Both the position numbers and the translations under genes were made by a program. Positions 26,910-36,374 of a stretch of DNA of 64,000 nucleotides are shown here, one piece after another (positions within the stretch are counted from its first letter, which is position 1; each line of letters begins with the position of its first letter). The DNA comes from Paenibacillus sp. MAHUQ-63 (GTDB lineage: Bacteria; Bacillota; Bacilli; Paenibacillales; NBRC-103111): contig NZ_JARADB010000002.1 of NCBI RefSeq assembly GCF_028765165.1, positions 682,001 through 746,000 on the forward strand. Direction: 5' to 3'. The notes under the pieces were generated by a model. That model did not search any database and was not told where the DNA came from. It was given only the letters and a program-made list of their open reading frames with translations.

Positions 26910-27503
26910 ATGTTTAAGCATTTATTTTCCACAATGAACGAGGTTTTGGAAGAAATCCAAAAGGAATATCCGAATAGTGATGTGGAGAAAAAAGCGGAGC
27001 TTGACGAGCAATTGCAGGTGTTGAAAGCGATGAGCGACGAGTTCATCGAAGCATGGCTGCTTTTTGAGGAGAAACTGGGAAAGTTCTATGGGGCCGTACC
27101 GATCAGCACCCAAACCCTTCATAAGGAGCTGATGGATCTCGACCTGTCAGGCAAACAGACGGATGAATTTGTTCGGGGGCAAGGCTACTATAAGCTGTAC
27201 ATGTACGATCAAGCGATCAAGGAATTCGAAACGCTGATTCGCAGGCAGCCTGATTTCTTGCTGGCCAGAGTGTATTTGGCGATGGGGCATTTGCGCAAAG
27301 GGGAGTTTGGAGAGGCTTATCAGCATTTCAAATTTCTGCTCCCTTTAACCGACAATTCGAAGATGAAAGCTATTTCCTACAATGCGATGGGCTGCATTCA
27401 AGTGCAGAATCAGAACATCGAGAAAGCTTTCGAATATTTCCAGAAAGCGTACCATACCGACCCTTCTTGTATGGAGCCGCTCATCAATTTGGATGAATCT
27501 TAA
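26910..27503 (+). CDS. Tetratricopeptide-repeat protein
   Basis: A 197-residue soluble protein with a helical N-terminus (VLEEIQKEYPNSDVEKKAELDEQLQVLKAMSDEFIEAWLLFEEKLG) and TPR units in the second half (YYKLYMYDQAIKEFETLIRRQPDF; ARVYLAMGHLRKGEFGEAYQHFKFLL; AMGCIQVQNQNIEKAFEYFQKAYHTDP). Function unknown; a protein-binding scaffold is likely. AGGTGGG stands before the ATG at 26910. It lies between panD and dinG; no close counterpart is known to me at that place in B. subtilis. Confidence 0.78.
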   Translation: MFKHLFSTMNEVLEEIQKEYPNSDVEKKAELDEQLQVLKAMSDEFIEAWLLFEEKLGKFYGAVPISTQTLHKELMDLDLSGKQTDEFVRGQGYYKLYMYDQAIKEFETLIRRQPDFLLARVYLAMGHLRKGEFGEAYQHFKFLLPLTDNSKMKAISYNAMGCIQVQNQNIEKAFEYFQKAYHTDPSCMEPLINLDES

Positions 27504-27593
27504 TCCCATAGCGGCGAACTAGGTATTCCCTTTTCCTATGCAGATTTGGTATGCTAGGAGAAGTGCAGGACGAAGGGATTGAAGATACACGTC

Positions 27594-30449
27594 ATGAAAT
27601 TTGCAGTATTGGATTTTGAAACGACAGGAAGTCAGCCTGCGGATGAGATCATCCAGGTTGGACTGGTCATTATAGATCAATTTCAAATTATCGACAGGTA
27701 TACTTCCCTGGTTAATCCGGGGATCGGTATACCTTCTTCCATTACAACACTTACCGGCATTACGGACGAGATGGTGGCGGATGCCCCTACGCTCGACAAA
27801 GTCATGTCGGATATGTTTCCTCTGCTGTTCGATTGCGTCCTCGTTGCGCATCATGCGGCTTTCGACCTTTCATTTTTGCAAAAGGGGCTGACCAAAACCG
27901 GCTACCCGCCTTTCACGGGCAGGGTGCTTGATACGATCGACATGCTGCGCATGCTGTTTCCGTCGATTGCCAGCCTGCAGCTGAGCATGGTTGCCGGTCT
28001 CTTCGGAATCGATCACGAAAGGCCCCATCAAGCGGACAGCGATGCGGAAGTGACGGCCGACATATGGATCATCTGCTTGGAAAGATTGCTAAGCTTGCCG
28101 CTGCTGACCGTTCAGCGCTTGCAGCATATTTTTGAGAACAGCGCCAGCGACTTGGGCTGGTTTCTGGAGGAAATCTGTTTATATAAAGAATCGATCACAA
28201 GCGTAGATACGGATACTCACCGCTATTTCCGCCAGTTTACATTGAATGTTGGGGATTGGGGAGAAGAAGAGGAGATCCGCGGTGCTGCGCATGAGGATGG
28301 TCTGGGTGCGTCGTTTGACGAATTCCATCAAGGATTGAAAACAGCGCTGCAGACGAAATTCGAAATCTTCGAAGAACGCGAATCTCAGGAGCAAATGATT
28401 CACGAAGTCGAGAGATCGCTCGAGCACGGCCGGCATTTAATGATTGAGGCGGGAACGGGTACGGGCAAGTCGCTCGGCTACTTGATCCCCTCCTTATACT
28501 ACGGCATTAAATATGAGAAGAAAGTGGTCGTATCCACGCATACGATCAACTTGCAGGAGCAGCTAAGGGACCGCGATATTCCGCTGTTGAAGGAAATTTT
28601 CCCGGTACCGTTCAAAGCGGCCGTCCTGAAAGGCAGAAGCCATTATTTGTGCCTGCGCAAATTCGAAACGAAGCTGACGACGCGCGATTATGAGAATGGC
28701 AAAGATGATCCGATTACTGCGGCGCAAATGGTCGTTTGGCTGAGCGAAACGGAGCATGGGGACGAGGAGGAGCTGCACTTTGGCAATAAGGGCGCTCAAT
28801 TCTGGTATTCCGTTGCCAGCGATACGGACTCCTGTTTGAACCGGATGTGTCCCTGGTACAAAAAATGCTTCTATCACCGCGCCCGCAACGATGCCAATAC
28901 GGCCGATGTCATTATAACGAACCATTCCCTCCTGTTTACGGATATGAAAGCGGAGAACCGCCTTCTGCCGGCTTACAAGCATCTCGTCATCGATGAGGCA
29001 CATCACTTTGAAGAGGTGGCCAGCAAGCATCTGGGGATTGAGCTGCATTCCTCGGCGTTGTACCATTCGCTCACTTGGCTCTACAAAGATAATCGCAGCG
29101 GCCAACTGCCGATGCTCCGGTTTCGTCTGCAGAAGGCGGATGAGCAGCAGGAACGCGCTCTGTTATGGAGTCAGACGATCGATAGCCTTTTCCCCAAAAT
29201 CGTGAAAATGAAAGAGGACTGGGAGCTCCTGAGCGAACGGCTGTATGAGCTGCTCTCTTCGCGCAGCGATCCTTCGCAAACCGACAATTCATCGTATGTG
29301 CTGCGGATGAAGCCGGAGACGGTTCCTGATTATTGGGATGACCTGCTGTCACTCGAAGATAATATATATCTGAACGCCAACGATCTCCTTCGCACGCTGG
29401 ATAAGTTGCTTAACGACGTGAAGGAGCACCAGGAAGTGTTTGGCGTGCAGGGGCTTGTTACCGATCTTAATGGGACCGTGAAGGAGCTGTACGAACAACG
29501 GGATGCCCTCCATTTCTTCATGAAAATGGCCGATGACGGCTATGTGTACTGGATGGAAGCGGGCACGTACGCTAAGGCGAAGTCCTTGCAGCTCATCTCC
29601 GTACCGACCGATGTCAGCCATCTTCTGCAGCAGCATTTCTTCGAGACCAAAGAAAGCATCATTATGACGTCCGCGACCCTGTCGGTGAACAAATCGTTCC
29701 AATACTCCGCGGATCAATTAGGACTCGCGATTCCGGAGGACGAAGAGAGCGGCAAGCTCAAAACGGTGCAGCTGCCTTCGCCGTTTAACTATCGCGAGCA
29801 GGCTTTGGTCGTGATTCCGCGCGATTTTCCGACGATCAAAGGGGCCGGCGATCCTGTGTTCATCGCTTCACTGATCGAGTCGCTGAGCGAAGTGGCGATC
29901 GTGACGAAGGGGAGGATGCTGATCCTATTCACATCCAACCGGATGCTGAAGCAGATCTATGCAGGGATGAAGGACTATTTGAAGGCATATGGCATTACCG
30001 TGCTCGGTCAAGGGGTGGATAGCGGCAATCGAAGCAAGCTGACCCGGATGTTCCAAGACAACAAAATGTGCGTCCTGCTGGGCACCAGCTCGTTCTGGGA
30101 GGGCGTTGACATTCCTGGGGATGCTCTAAGCTGCTTAGCCATTATTCGCTTGCCGTTTCAGCCTCCGAACCATCCGCTCGTGGAAGCCAAATGCGAAAAT
30201 ATTAAAAAGCGCAATGAGAATCCGTTCATGAAGTTTTCTGTGCCGCAAGCGGTTATTCGGTTCAAGCAGGGCTTTGGCCGGCTGGTCAGACGCGCATCCG
30301 ATAAAGGCATTGTCATCATCTACGATACGCGTGTTATTGAAACGTATTATGGCAAGCACTTCCTCTACTCGCTGCCAGGCCCCAAAATCGAGCACATGAG
30401 AACGGAGCAAATGTTACCAAGGATTGAGCAGTGGATGGGGGAGGCGTAG
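27594..30449 (+). CDS. dinG: DinG-family ATP-dependent helicase with N-terminal 3'-5' exonuclease domain
   Basis: Two-part DNA repair enzyme. Residues about 1-180 form a DnaQ-like exonuclease with FAVLDFETTG, HHAAFDLSFL and HQADSDAEVTADIW (DEDD residues). The XPD-like helicase follows: Walker A GTGTGKS near residue 286, DEAHHFEE near 466, and a C-terminal GFGRLVRRASDKG. Cysteines in YLCLRKF and CLNRMCPWYKKC sit where XPD/DinG bind an iron-sulfur cluster, so this chain may still carry one. The ATG at 27594 is chosen; a TTG at 27579 is too close to its ribosome site. The length is 951 residues. Confidence 0.93.
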   Translation: MKFAVLDFETTGSQPADEIIQVGLVIIDQFQIIDRYTSLVNPGIGIPSSITTLTGITDEMVADAPTLDKVMSDMFPLLFDCVLVAHHAAFDLSFLQKGLTKTGYPPFTGRVLDTIDMLRMLFPSIASLQLSMVAGLFGIDHERPHQADSDAEVTADIWIICLERLLSLPLLTVQRLQHIFENSASDLGWFLEEICLYKESITSVDTDTHRYFRQFTLNVGDWGEEEEIRGAAHEDGLGASFDEFHQGLKTALQTKFEIFEERESQEQMIHEVERSLEHGRHLMIEAGTGTGKSLGYLIPSLYYGIKYEKKVVVSTHTINLQEQLRDRDIPLLKEIFPVPFKAAVLKGRSHYLCLRKFETKLTTRDYENGKDDPITAAQMVVWLSETEHGDEEELHFGNKGAQFWYSVASDTDSCLNRMCPWYKKCFYHRARNDANTADVIITNHSLLFTDMKAENRLLPAYKHLVIDEAHHFEEVASKHLGIELHSSALYHSLTWLYKDNRSGQLPMLRFRLQKADEQQERALLWSQTIDSLFPKIVKMKEDWELLSERLYELLSSRSDPSQTDNSSYVLRMKPETVPDYWDDLLSLEDNIYLNANDLLRTLDKLLNDVKEHQEVFGVQGLVTDLNGTVKELYEQRDALHFFMKMADDGYVYWMEAGTYAKAKSLQLISVPTDVSHLLQQHFFETKESIIMTSATLSVNKSFQYSADQLGLAIPEDEESGKLKTVQLPSPFNYREQALVVIPRDFPTIKGAGDPVFIASLIESLSEVAIVTKGRMLILFTSNRMLKQIYAGMKDYLKAYGITVLGQGVDSGNRSKLTRMFQDNKMCVLLGTSSFWEGVDIPGDALSCLAIIRLPFQPPNHPLVEAKCENIKKRNENPFMKFSVPQAVIRFKQGFGRLVRRASDKGIVIIYDTRVIETYYGKHFLYSLPGPKIEHMRTEQMLPRIEQWMGEA

Positions 30450-30452
30450 AGG

Positions 30453-31073
30453 ATGAAATCACAGAAAATATCCGAAGCGGTTGTACGGCGTTTGCCCATT
30501 TATTTGCGGTTTCTCAACGAACTGGCGATGAAAAATGTCGCTACGGTCTCTTCGCAGGATTTGGGTCAGAAGCTTGACTTGAATCCTGCGCAAATTCGAA
30601 AGGATCTGGCCTATTTCGGGGAATTCGGCAAAAAGGGTATCGGCTACGATATCGCATATTTGATCGAGAAAATCAGGCAAATTCTGAAGCTTGACCGGCA
30701 TATTCAAGTTGCGCTCGTCGGAGCGGGCAATCTGGGCCGGGCTTTGTGCAATTATAATACTTATTTGCGGAATGATATGAAAATTGTTGCCGTGTTTGAC
30801 GCGATGCCCAGCAAGGTTGGGGAGACGATCAATAATTTGACCGTACAGCCGATGCAGGAGATGAAGGCGCTGCTGTCTCAGCTGGGCGTGCGGATCGGCA
30901 TTATTACAGTACCGGCGGCGGAGGCGCAAAATGTGGCGAACCAGTTCGTGGAGTGCGGCATTGAGGCGATTCTGAACTTTGCACCGGTCATTATCAAGGT
31001 GCCGCCGGAGGTGCGCGTGCATTACGCGGATTTTACGACGGAGCTGCAAAGTTTGGCTTATTATTTGGATTAA
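30453..31073 (+). CDS. rex: Redox-sensing transcriptional repressor Rex
   Basis: NADH/NAD+-sensing repressor of fermentation and respiration genes. An N-terminal winged helix (ISEAVVRRLPIYLRFLNEL ... VSSQDLGQKLDLNPAQIRKDLAYFGEFGKKGIGY) is followed by a Rossmann domain (VALVGAGNLGRALCNY). The length is 206 residues, close to B. subtilis Rex. It begins three bases after dinG, with GGAGGCG inside the dinG end, so they may be cotranscribed. I did not find a full Rex operator in the window. Confidence 0.94.
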   Translation: MKSQKISEAVVRRLPIYLRFLNELAMKNVATVSSQDLGQKLDLNPAQIRKDLAYFGEFGKKGIGYDIAYLIEKIRQILKLDRHIQVALVGAGNLGRALCNYNTYLRNDMKIVAVFDAMPSKVGETINNLTVQPMQEMKALLSQLGVRIGIITVPAAEAQNVANQFVECGIEAILNFAPVIIKVPPEVRVHYADFTTELQSLAYYLD

Positions 31074-31077
31074 GATT

Positions 31078-31112
31078 AAGGTGTTGAGCGTGGGGGCTCG
31101 GCACCTTTTTTA
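31078..31112 (+). terminator. Intrinsic terminator after rex
   Basis: Twelve-base stem (31078-31089 with 31096-31107, two wobbles), short loop and a T run. Confidence 0.85.
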
Positions 31113-31231
31113 TTAATGGATGTAGGTTAACCCCATCCATCCGGAGTGCGAACGGACTCCGCGGCCGTTATTCGGGGCGAAACAGCCGTTTCGTGCTAAC
31201 GGACACCGGTGACGCTATTTAACCGGTTTTA
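31113..31231. repeat. Degenerate left edge of the repeat region
   Basis: Carries one imperfect forward unit (GCGAACGGACTCC at about 31149) and one near-standard unit (CTAACGGACACC at about 31196) with the associated GCTATTTAACCGG segment. It looks like a diverged half block. Confidence 0.7.
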
Positions 31232-32438
31232 GAGAGTCGGCTGCTTTCCGCAGGCCCCACACGTTCCCCGACCAACGAGCCATCAAATGTAACACTTCTG
31301 CACGTTCCTGCACGCAACCGACAATACCCGCCAAACAAATTTATGCTCCGCAGAGACCGAGCCAGCTGCCAGCTCTACTGGCGGCCCGGGCTGTCTTGAG
31401 CCTGTTGCGAGGAAGTCGACCTGCGACTCGAATTCTAACGGACACAGGAGCCGTTATTCGGTTCAAAACAGCCGTCTCGGGATTCTAACGGACACCAGTG
31501 ACGCTATTTAACCGGTTTCGCCTGATTATGTCCTGAAAGCGGCAAATAAGAGCATCTGTGTCCGTTAGAGATGCAGCGGACCGGAAATCCCTATAATAGC
31601 GGCTGTGGTGTCCGTTAGAATGGGAGAGTCGGCTGCTTTCAGCGCTCCACACGTTCCCCGACTAACGAGCCACTCAAATGTAACAATTCCGCACGTTCCC
31701 ACGCGCACCCGCACGCAACCGACAATATCCGCCAAACAAATTAATGCTCCGCAGAGTCGAGCCAGCTGCCAGCTTCACTGGCGGCCCGGGCCCCTTGAGC
31801 CTGTTGCGAGCTAGTCGATCTTGCGACTCGAATTCTAACGGACACAGCGGCCGTTATTCGGTTCAAAACAGCCGTCTCAGGATTCTAACGGACACCGGTG
31901 ACGCTATTTAACCGGTTTCCGCCTGATTATGCGCTGAAAGCGGCAAATAAGAGCATCTGTGTCCGAGCATCTGTGTCCGTTAGAGATGCAGCGGGCCGGA
32001 AATCCCTATAATAGCGGCTGTGGTGTCCGTTAGAATGGGAGAGTCGGCTGCTTTCAGCGCTCCACACGTTCCCCGACTAACGAGCCACTCAAATGTAACA
32101 ATTCCGCACGTTCCCACGCGCACCCGCACGCAACCGACAATACCCGCCAAACAAATTAATGCTCCGCAGAGTCGAGCCAGCTGCCAGCTTCACTGGCGGC
32201 CCGGGCCCCTTGAGCCTGTTGCGAGCTAGTCGATCTTGCGACTCGAATTCTAACGGACACAGCGGCCGTTATTCGGTTCAAAACAGCCGTCTCAGGATTC
32301 TAACGGACACCGGTGACGCTATTTAACCGGTTTCCGCCTGATTATGCCTTGAAATCGGCAAATAAGAGCATCTGTGTCCGTTAGAGATGCAGTAGACCGG
32401 AAATCCCAACAATAACGTCCCTGGTGTCCGTTAGAAAA
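31232..32438. repeat. Three-copy tandem repeat of mirror-arranged 50-base units
   Basis: Three copies begin at 31232, 31624 and 32039 (periods 392 and 415). Each has a roughly 200-base GC-rich spacer, then a block with TCTAACGGACAC twice in forward orientation 50 bases apart and twice in reverse orientation 50 bases apart: 31434, 31484, 31558, 31608; 31834, 31884, 31973, 32023; 32249, 32299, 32374, 32424. Each 12-mer is followed by a CGCTATT-like segment. Copies two and three are nearly identical. There are no ribosome sites; ORFs inside are incidental. No gene occupies 31074-32486. Confidence 0.88.
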
Positions 32439-32445
32439 CAAAAAA

Positions 32446-32486
32446 AATGCCCCGAACCATGTACATGGCAACAGGGCATCCCATTT
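32446..32486 (-). terminator. Intrinsic terminator of pit
   Basis: On the minus strand ATGCCC pairs with GGGCAT, with an inner CCATG/CATGG stem, and eight Ts follow. It lies directly after the pit stop. Confidence 0.82.
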
Positions 32487-33488
32487 TTAAAAAATAAGTC
32501 TGAACAACAAGAAGTAAAGCGAATAAGCAAGCACGATGGAGATCGGAATCGTGATTAACCAAGTGATCAGCATCCGGCTGACCGTTCCCCACTGCACTTC
32601 ATGGAACCGCATGACACTTCCTGTCCCGATGATGGCGGAGGAAATAACATGCGTAGTGGATAGAGGCTTACCGATATGGGTCGAGAATTGGATGACGAGC
32701 GATGACGTCAGGTCGGAGGCAAATCCGTTAATCGGTTCGATTTTGACGATTTTGCCGGAGACGGTCTTGATGATTTTCCAACCGCCGATTGACGTTCCAA
32801 GCCCCATTGCAAGTGCCGCTGAAATTTTCACCCAGAGCGGTACGTTCAGATCGGTTTGCATATCGGCCGCGACTAGACCGAAAACGATGATACCCATCGC
32901 TTTCTGCGCATCGTTACCACCGTGCGAGTAGGAAAGCAAAGCGGCAGATATGATTTGTAAAGTTCTGAACATACGATTAAGCTTCGATCTGGACGTATTC
33001 CCCGACAAAATGATGATTTGTTTAATGAGAAACATGATCACGTAACCGAGGGCAAAGGCGATAATTGGTGACAAAATCAAGATGATGATGATTTGTGTGA
33101 ATCCGTTCCAGTTCACCGCGCCAAAGCCTGCACCGGCGATTACTGCGCCTGCCAATGAGCCAAGCAGCGTATGGGACGATGAAGACGGGATGGCAAGATA
33201 CCAGGTAAGCAAGTTCCAGATAATAGCCGCCAGCAGCGCGGCAATAACGACTTGTACACCGTTCTCGATCTGCGCAGGGTTCGCGATGCTTCCGCCGACG
33301 GTTTTGGCAACTTTGGAAGAAACCATGGCGCCAACGAAATTCAAGATTGCGGCCATGGCGATGGCCACTTTCGGGCTTAAGGCCCGTGTGGAGATCGATG
33401 TCGCGATGGCGTTGGCAGTATCGTGGAAGCCGTTGATGAAATCAAACAACAGGGCAAGTGCAACGATTATGATTAAATAAGTTAACAT
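32487..33488 (-). CDS. pit: Low-affinity inorganic phosphate transporter (PiT family)
   Basis: Integral membrane symporter bringing phosphate in with H+ or Na+. The two inverted PiT signatures are present: FDFINGFHDTANAIATSISTRALSP near the N-terminus and SYSHGGNDAQKAMGIIVFGL in the second half. About ten helices span 333 residues, the short bacterial form. AGGAGGAAAAC precedes the start. The upstream gene encodes the PhoU-like partner usually found with this type. Confidence 0.93.
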   Translation of the reverse strand: MLTYLIIIVALALLFDFINGFHDTANAIATSISTRALSPKVAIAMAAILNFVGAMVSSKVAKTVGGSIANPAQIENGVQVVIAALLAAIIWNLLTWYLAIPSSSSHTLLGSLAGAVIAGAGFGAVNWNGFTQIIIILILSPIIAFALGYVIMFLIKQIIILSGNTSRSKLNRMFRTLQIISAALLSYSHGGNDAQKAMGIIVFGLVAADMQTDLNVPLWVKISAALAMGLGTSIGGWKIIKTVSGKIVKIEPINGFASDLTSSLVIQFSTHIGKPLSTTHVISSAIIGTGSVMRFHEVQWGTVSRMLITWLITIPISIVLAYSLYFLLFRLIF

Positions 33489-33558
33489 GTTTTCCTCCTA
33501 AGCGTTTTCCATCATGGAAAACGATCTTCGTTCACAAGGGACGCCGTACGTAAATGTC

Positions 33559-34185
33559 CTATGAATAACGAAGTACGACGCTGTCTAGGATGTTGGCTAC
33601 GTCTTCGCAAGCGTCCGTCGTTTCTTCCAAGCGTTCATAGATTTCTTTTAATTTGAAATCCTCATAAGGATCGTTGCGTTTGCTGAAAATTTGGCGAATG
33701 CCTTCGCGCATCAAGCGGTCTCCTTGGTTTTCGAGGGAGTTGATGGCTACGGTATGCTCGGGGATTTGCATATATTTCTTCTTGGCAAGAAGCTTGAATG
33801 CATCCAGCATGTGTTGGCAGGATTCGACGATACAGGCGGAGAAATCTCTCATGTAGGCATCGGTATGCGTAACGTTCAAATAATCGAAGCGCGCGATGGT
33901 GGCTTCAATGCCGTCTGTCACATCGTCAACTTTGGAGGCTAGAACCATAATGTCTTCGCGGTCAATCGGAGTGATGAAAACTTTGTTCAACCCTTTGAAA
34001 ATTTCGTGTGTAATAGAGTCCCCTTGATGCTCAAGATCGTGAATCGATTGCACGTAATCGACAGGCGATTTGTCCCCCATCATGGCTGTGCGGAACAGTT
34101 GCGCAGTTTGCAGCGCGTTCTCTGCGGCGCGGATCAGCAGTTGCAGAAAATCGACTTCGTTCTTTTTGGTGAATAACGTTGTCAT
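33559..34185 (-). CDS. DUF47 / PhoU-like Pit accessory protein
   Basis: A 208-residue helical protein of the DUF47 family, which forms PhoU-like bundles binding metal clusters and modulating Pit phosphate transport. The acidic repeated motifs EHQGDSITHEIF, DREDIMVLASKVDDVTDGIEA, ENQGDRLMREGIRQIF and ERLEETTDACEDVANILDSVVL match the E-x3-D-type metal sites of the family. AGGAGGGT is eight bases before the ATG. It is the first gene of a two-gene operon with pit, 70 bases upstream of it. Confidence 0.92.
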   Translation of the reverse strand: MTTLFTKKNEVDFLQLLIRAAENALQTAQLFRTAMMGDKSPVDYVQSIHDLEHQGDSITHEIFKGLNKVFITPIDREDIMVLASKVDDVTDGIEATIARFDYLNVTHTDAYMRDFSACIVESCQHMLDAFKLLAKKKYMQIPEHTVAINSLENQGDRLMREGIRQIFSKRNDPYEDFKLKEIYERLEETTDACEDVANILDSVVLRYS

Positions 34186-34430
34186 AAAGACCCTCCTAAT
34201 TTTTCCTATATGTACAAGTTTTTGATCGAATTTATGAGATAATCAGACCAAATTGTAGAAAAAACTCACAAAGTTAAAAATATCATAACAATTGTGCTCA
34301 ACGCAACGAAAATTCCGTGACAATTTACAATACCTTCATATGAAGGGCTTCCTTGATTTTACAAGCCCGAAGAGGTAAAGTTTATAAAGCGGTTGTTTAC
34401 TTAGAATGAGCATAGAGAGGGTTTTTTAGT

Positions 34431-35726
34431 ATGAAAAAAACATTAATAGCGAATGGTTATTTTATTACTTTGGAAGAAGGAAAATCATCGATTCAAGGCT
34501 ATATGGCGATTGAAGGAGATCTTATTACATATATTGGCGAAGAATTGCCTGCGCCGAAGGAAAGCTATGACGAAGTGATCGACGGCACGAACAAATTGTA
34601 TATGCCGGGTCTTGTGAATACGCACGGTCATGCCGCAATGTCGCTGCTCAGAGGCTATGGGGATGACTTGGCACTGCAAATTTGGCTGGAAGAGAAAATG
34701 TGGCCGATGGAAGCCAAGTTTACCGCGCAGGATGTAAAGTGGGGAACGAAGCTGTCCATCCTGGAGATGATGAAAGGCGGAACGACCACGTTCGTCGATA
34801 TGTACGACCATATGCATGAGGTGGCGCTCGCTGTGGAAGAGTCAGGCATGCGCGGTGTTCTCGCCCGCGGCGTGATCGGTCTATGTCCGCCGGATGTGCA
34901 AACCGCGAAGCTGCAGGAAGCGACCGAATTTGCCAAACGCTGGCACGGCGGAGCTAACGGACGCATTACGACGATGATGTCCCCGCATGCGCCGTACACT
35001 TGTCCGCCGGACTATATCGAACGAATCGTACAAGTAGCCCACGATCTGAATTTGCCGGTACATACGCATATGTCCGAGACGGCCCGTGAAGTGCAGGGCA
35101 ATGTCGATCAATACGGGCTTCGTCCGGTTGCCCATCTGGAGAAGATCGGCGTGTTCAGCAGACCGACGCTTGTTGCGCACGGCGTTCATCTAACGGATGA
35201 AGAAATTAGCGTACTGAAGCAGTACGATGTTAGAATCTCTCATAATCCGGGCAGCAATCTGAAGCTAGCCAGCGGCGTAGCCCGTGTGCCTGAACTCTTG
35301 AGAGCAGGCGTCAAGGTGTCGTTAGGAACGGATGGAGCGGCATCCAACAACAATCTGGACATGTTCGAAGAGATGCGGCTTGCGGCATTGATTCACAAAG
35401 GCGTTTCCGGCGATCCGCTTGCCGTCCCTGCCAGAGAAGCGCTTCTCATGGGAACGAGAATGGGGGCGGAGTCCGTCTGGTTGGATCAAGTCGGCCTGCT
35501 GAAGCCGGGAATGAAAGCCGATTTCATCGCGCTGGACATCGACCAGCCGCATTTCCTGCCGAAGACGGATTTCATCTCGCATGTCGTCTACTCGGCTTGT
35601 GCCAAAGATGTTGTCGACGTATGCGTAGACGGCAGTTGGATTGTCCGTAAAGGGGAATGCTTGACGATGGACGAAGAGCAGATCAAGCGCGAGTTTACGC
35701 AATCCTTCAACCGGCTCATCGGGTAA
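34431..35726 (+). CDS. mtaD: Amidohydrolase, 5-methylthioadenosine/S-adenosylhomocysteine deaminase type
   Basis: Zinc amidohydrolase close to MTA/SAH deaminases, which convert adenosine derivatives to inosine forms. PGLVNTHGHAAMSLLRGYGDDLALQIWL supplies two metal histidines, VHTHMSET and VAHGVHL further histidines, and LGTDGAASNNNLDMFEEM the metal aspartate. The 431-residue length fits. GAGAGGG precedes the start. Methionine-salvage genes lie 9 kb away, which makes an MTA-related substrate plausible, but related enzymes act on other nucleosides or guanine, so substrate identity is an inference. Confidence 0.85.
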   Translation: MKKTLIANGYFITLEEGKSSIQGYMAIEGDLITYIGEELPAPKESYDEVIDGTNKLYMPGLVNTHGHAAMSLLRGYGDDLALQIWLEEKMWPMEAKFTAQDVKWGTKLSILEMMKGGTTTFVDMYDHMHEVALAVEESGMRGVLARGVIGLCPPDVQTAKLQEATEFAKRWHGGANGRITTMMSPHAPYTCPPDYIERIVQVAHDLNLPVHTHMSETAREVQGNVDQYGLRPVAHLEKIGVFSRPTLVAHGVHLTDEEISVLKQYDVRISHNPGSNLKLASGVARVPELLRAGVKVSLGTDGAASNNNLDMFEEMRLAALIHKGVSGDPLAVPAREALLMGTRMGAESVWLDQVGLLKPGMKADFIALDIDQPHFLPKTDFISHVVYSACAKDVVDVCVDGSWIVRKGECLTMDEEQIKREFTQSFNRLIG

Positions 35727-35765
35727 CAGGTGCCGTATGTTCGACGGGGGAGGTGAGCGGCGCTT

Positions 35766-36260
35766 ATGAATGCGAAGCGAACAAGAATCATAACGTTAAG
35801 TATATTTATCGTATTGACGCTCTGCGTAGTGCTCAGCCGCTTCTATTTGAATGTTCAGAGTGAACATTGGAAGAGCAAGAGTGCCGCGGTGGAGACGGCT
35901 TATGAGAAAAGCTTGTTGACGAAAGCGACGAAGGTCGATTTCTTCTACGGCGATGAACCGTTCCAGATCGTCTATGGAGAAGACAAACTGGGCCAAGGAG
36001 TTATCGTATGGGTTTCGGACAAAGAAGTGCATACGGAGATGACGACGGAAGGCTTCACGGAGGCTCAAGCCCGGGAGGCGGTGCTGAAGAAAGATCCGGC
36101 ATTCGAGATCGAGCGCGCCATGCCGGGGAAGCTAGGCCAAGAATACGTCTGGGAAGTGTTTTATAAGAAGGAAGACGACAGCGGCACCCGCTATTTTTAC
36201 GATTACTACAAATTTAAAGACGGAACCTATCTCGATACGTACAGACTCAGCCTGCAATAG
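35766..36260 (+). CDS. ypmB: YpmB/TseB-like cell-wall elongation protein
   Basis: A 164-residue protein with one N-terminal membrane helix (ITLSIFIVLTLCVVLSRFYL) and an extracytoplasmic domain with two PepSY-like halves (YEKSLLTKATKVDFFYGDEPFQIVYG ... FTEAQAREAVLKKDPAFEIERAMPGKLGQEYVWEVFYK). B. subtilis YpmB (TseB) interacts with the class A/B penicillin-binding machinery and lies near asnS-dnaD, as here. GGGGAGGTG precedes the ATG. A terminator overlaps its stop codon. Confidence 0.82.
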   Translation: MNAKRTRIITLSIFIVLTLCVVLSRFYLNVQSEHWKSKSAAVETAYEKSLLTKATKVDFFYGDEPFQIVYGEDKLGQGVIVWVSDKEVHTEMTTEGFTEAQAREAVLKKDPAFEIERAMPGKLGQEYVWEVFYKKEDDSGTRYFYDYYKFKDGTYLDTYRLSLQ

Positions 36261-36276
36261 GCTGAGTTTTGTTGTT
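36245..36276 (+). terminator. Intrinsic terminator overlapping the ypmB stop
   Basis: Eight-base perfect stem ACTCAGCC/GGCTGAGT with a seven-base loop, then a broken T run. Confidence 0.75.
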
Positions 36277-36374
36277 TCCACTCATTTCATAAGGTCGTTG
36301 TATATATCTAATGATATACTATTCGTATGGACTTGGATGCAACAAAATATTTCGAGAAAGGGGGACGTTGACTG

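Noticed and set aside
31605..32229. Two identical 69-codon ORFs in the repeat region
   Set aside because: They start at the reverse 12-mers, have no ribosome site, and are identical only because the DNA is duplicated in tandem.
31434..32435. Regularly spaced 12-base repeats suggesting a CRISPR array
   Set aside because: Repeats occur in both orientations in pairs, the spacers are similar to each other rather than unique, and no cas genes are near.
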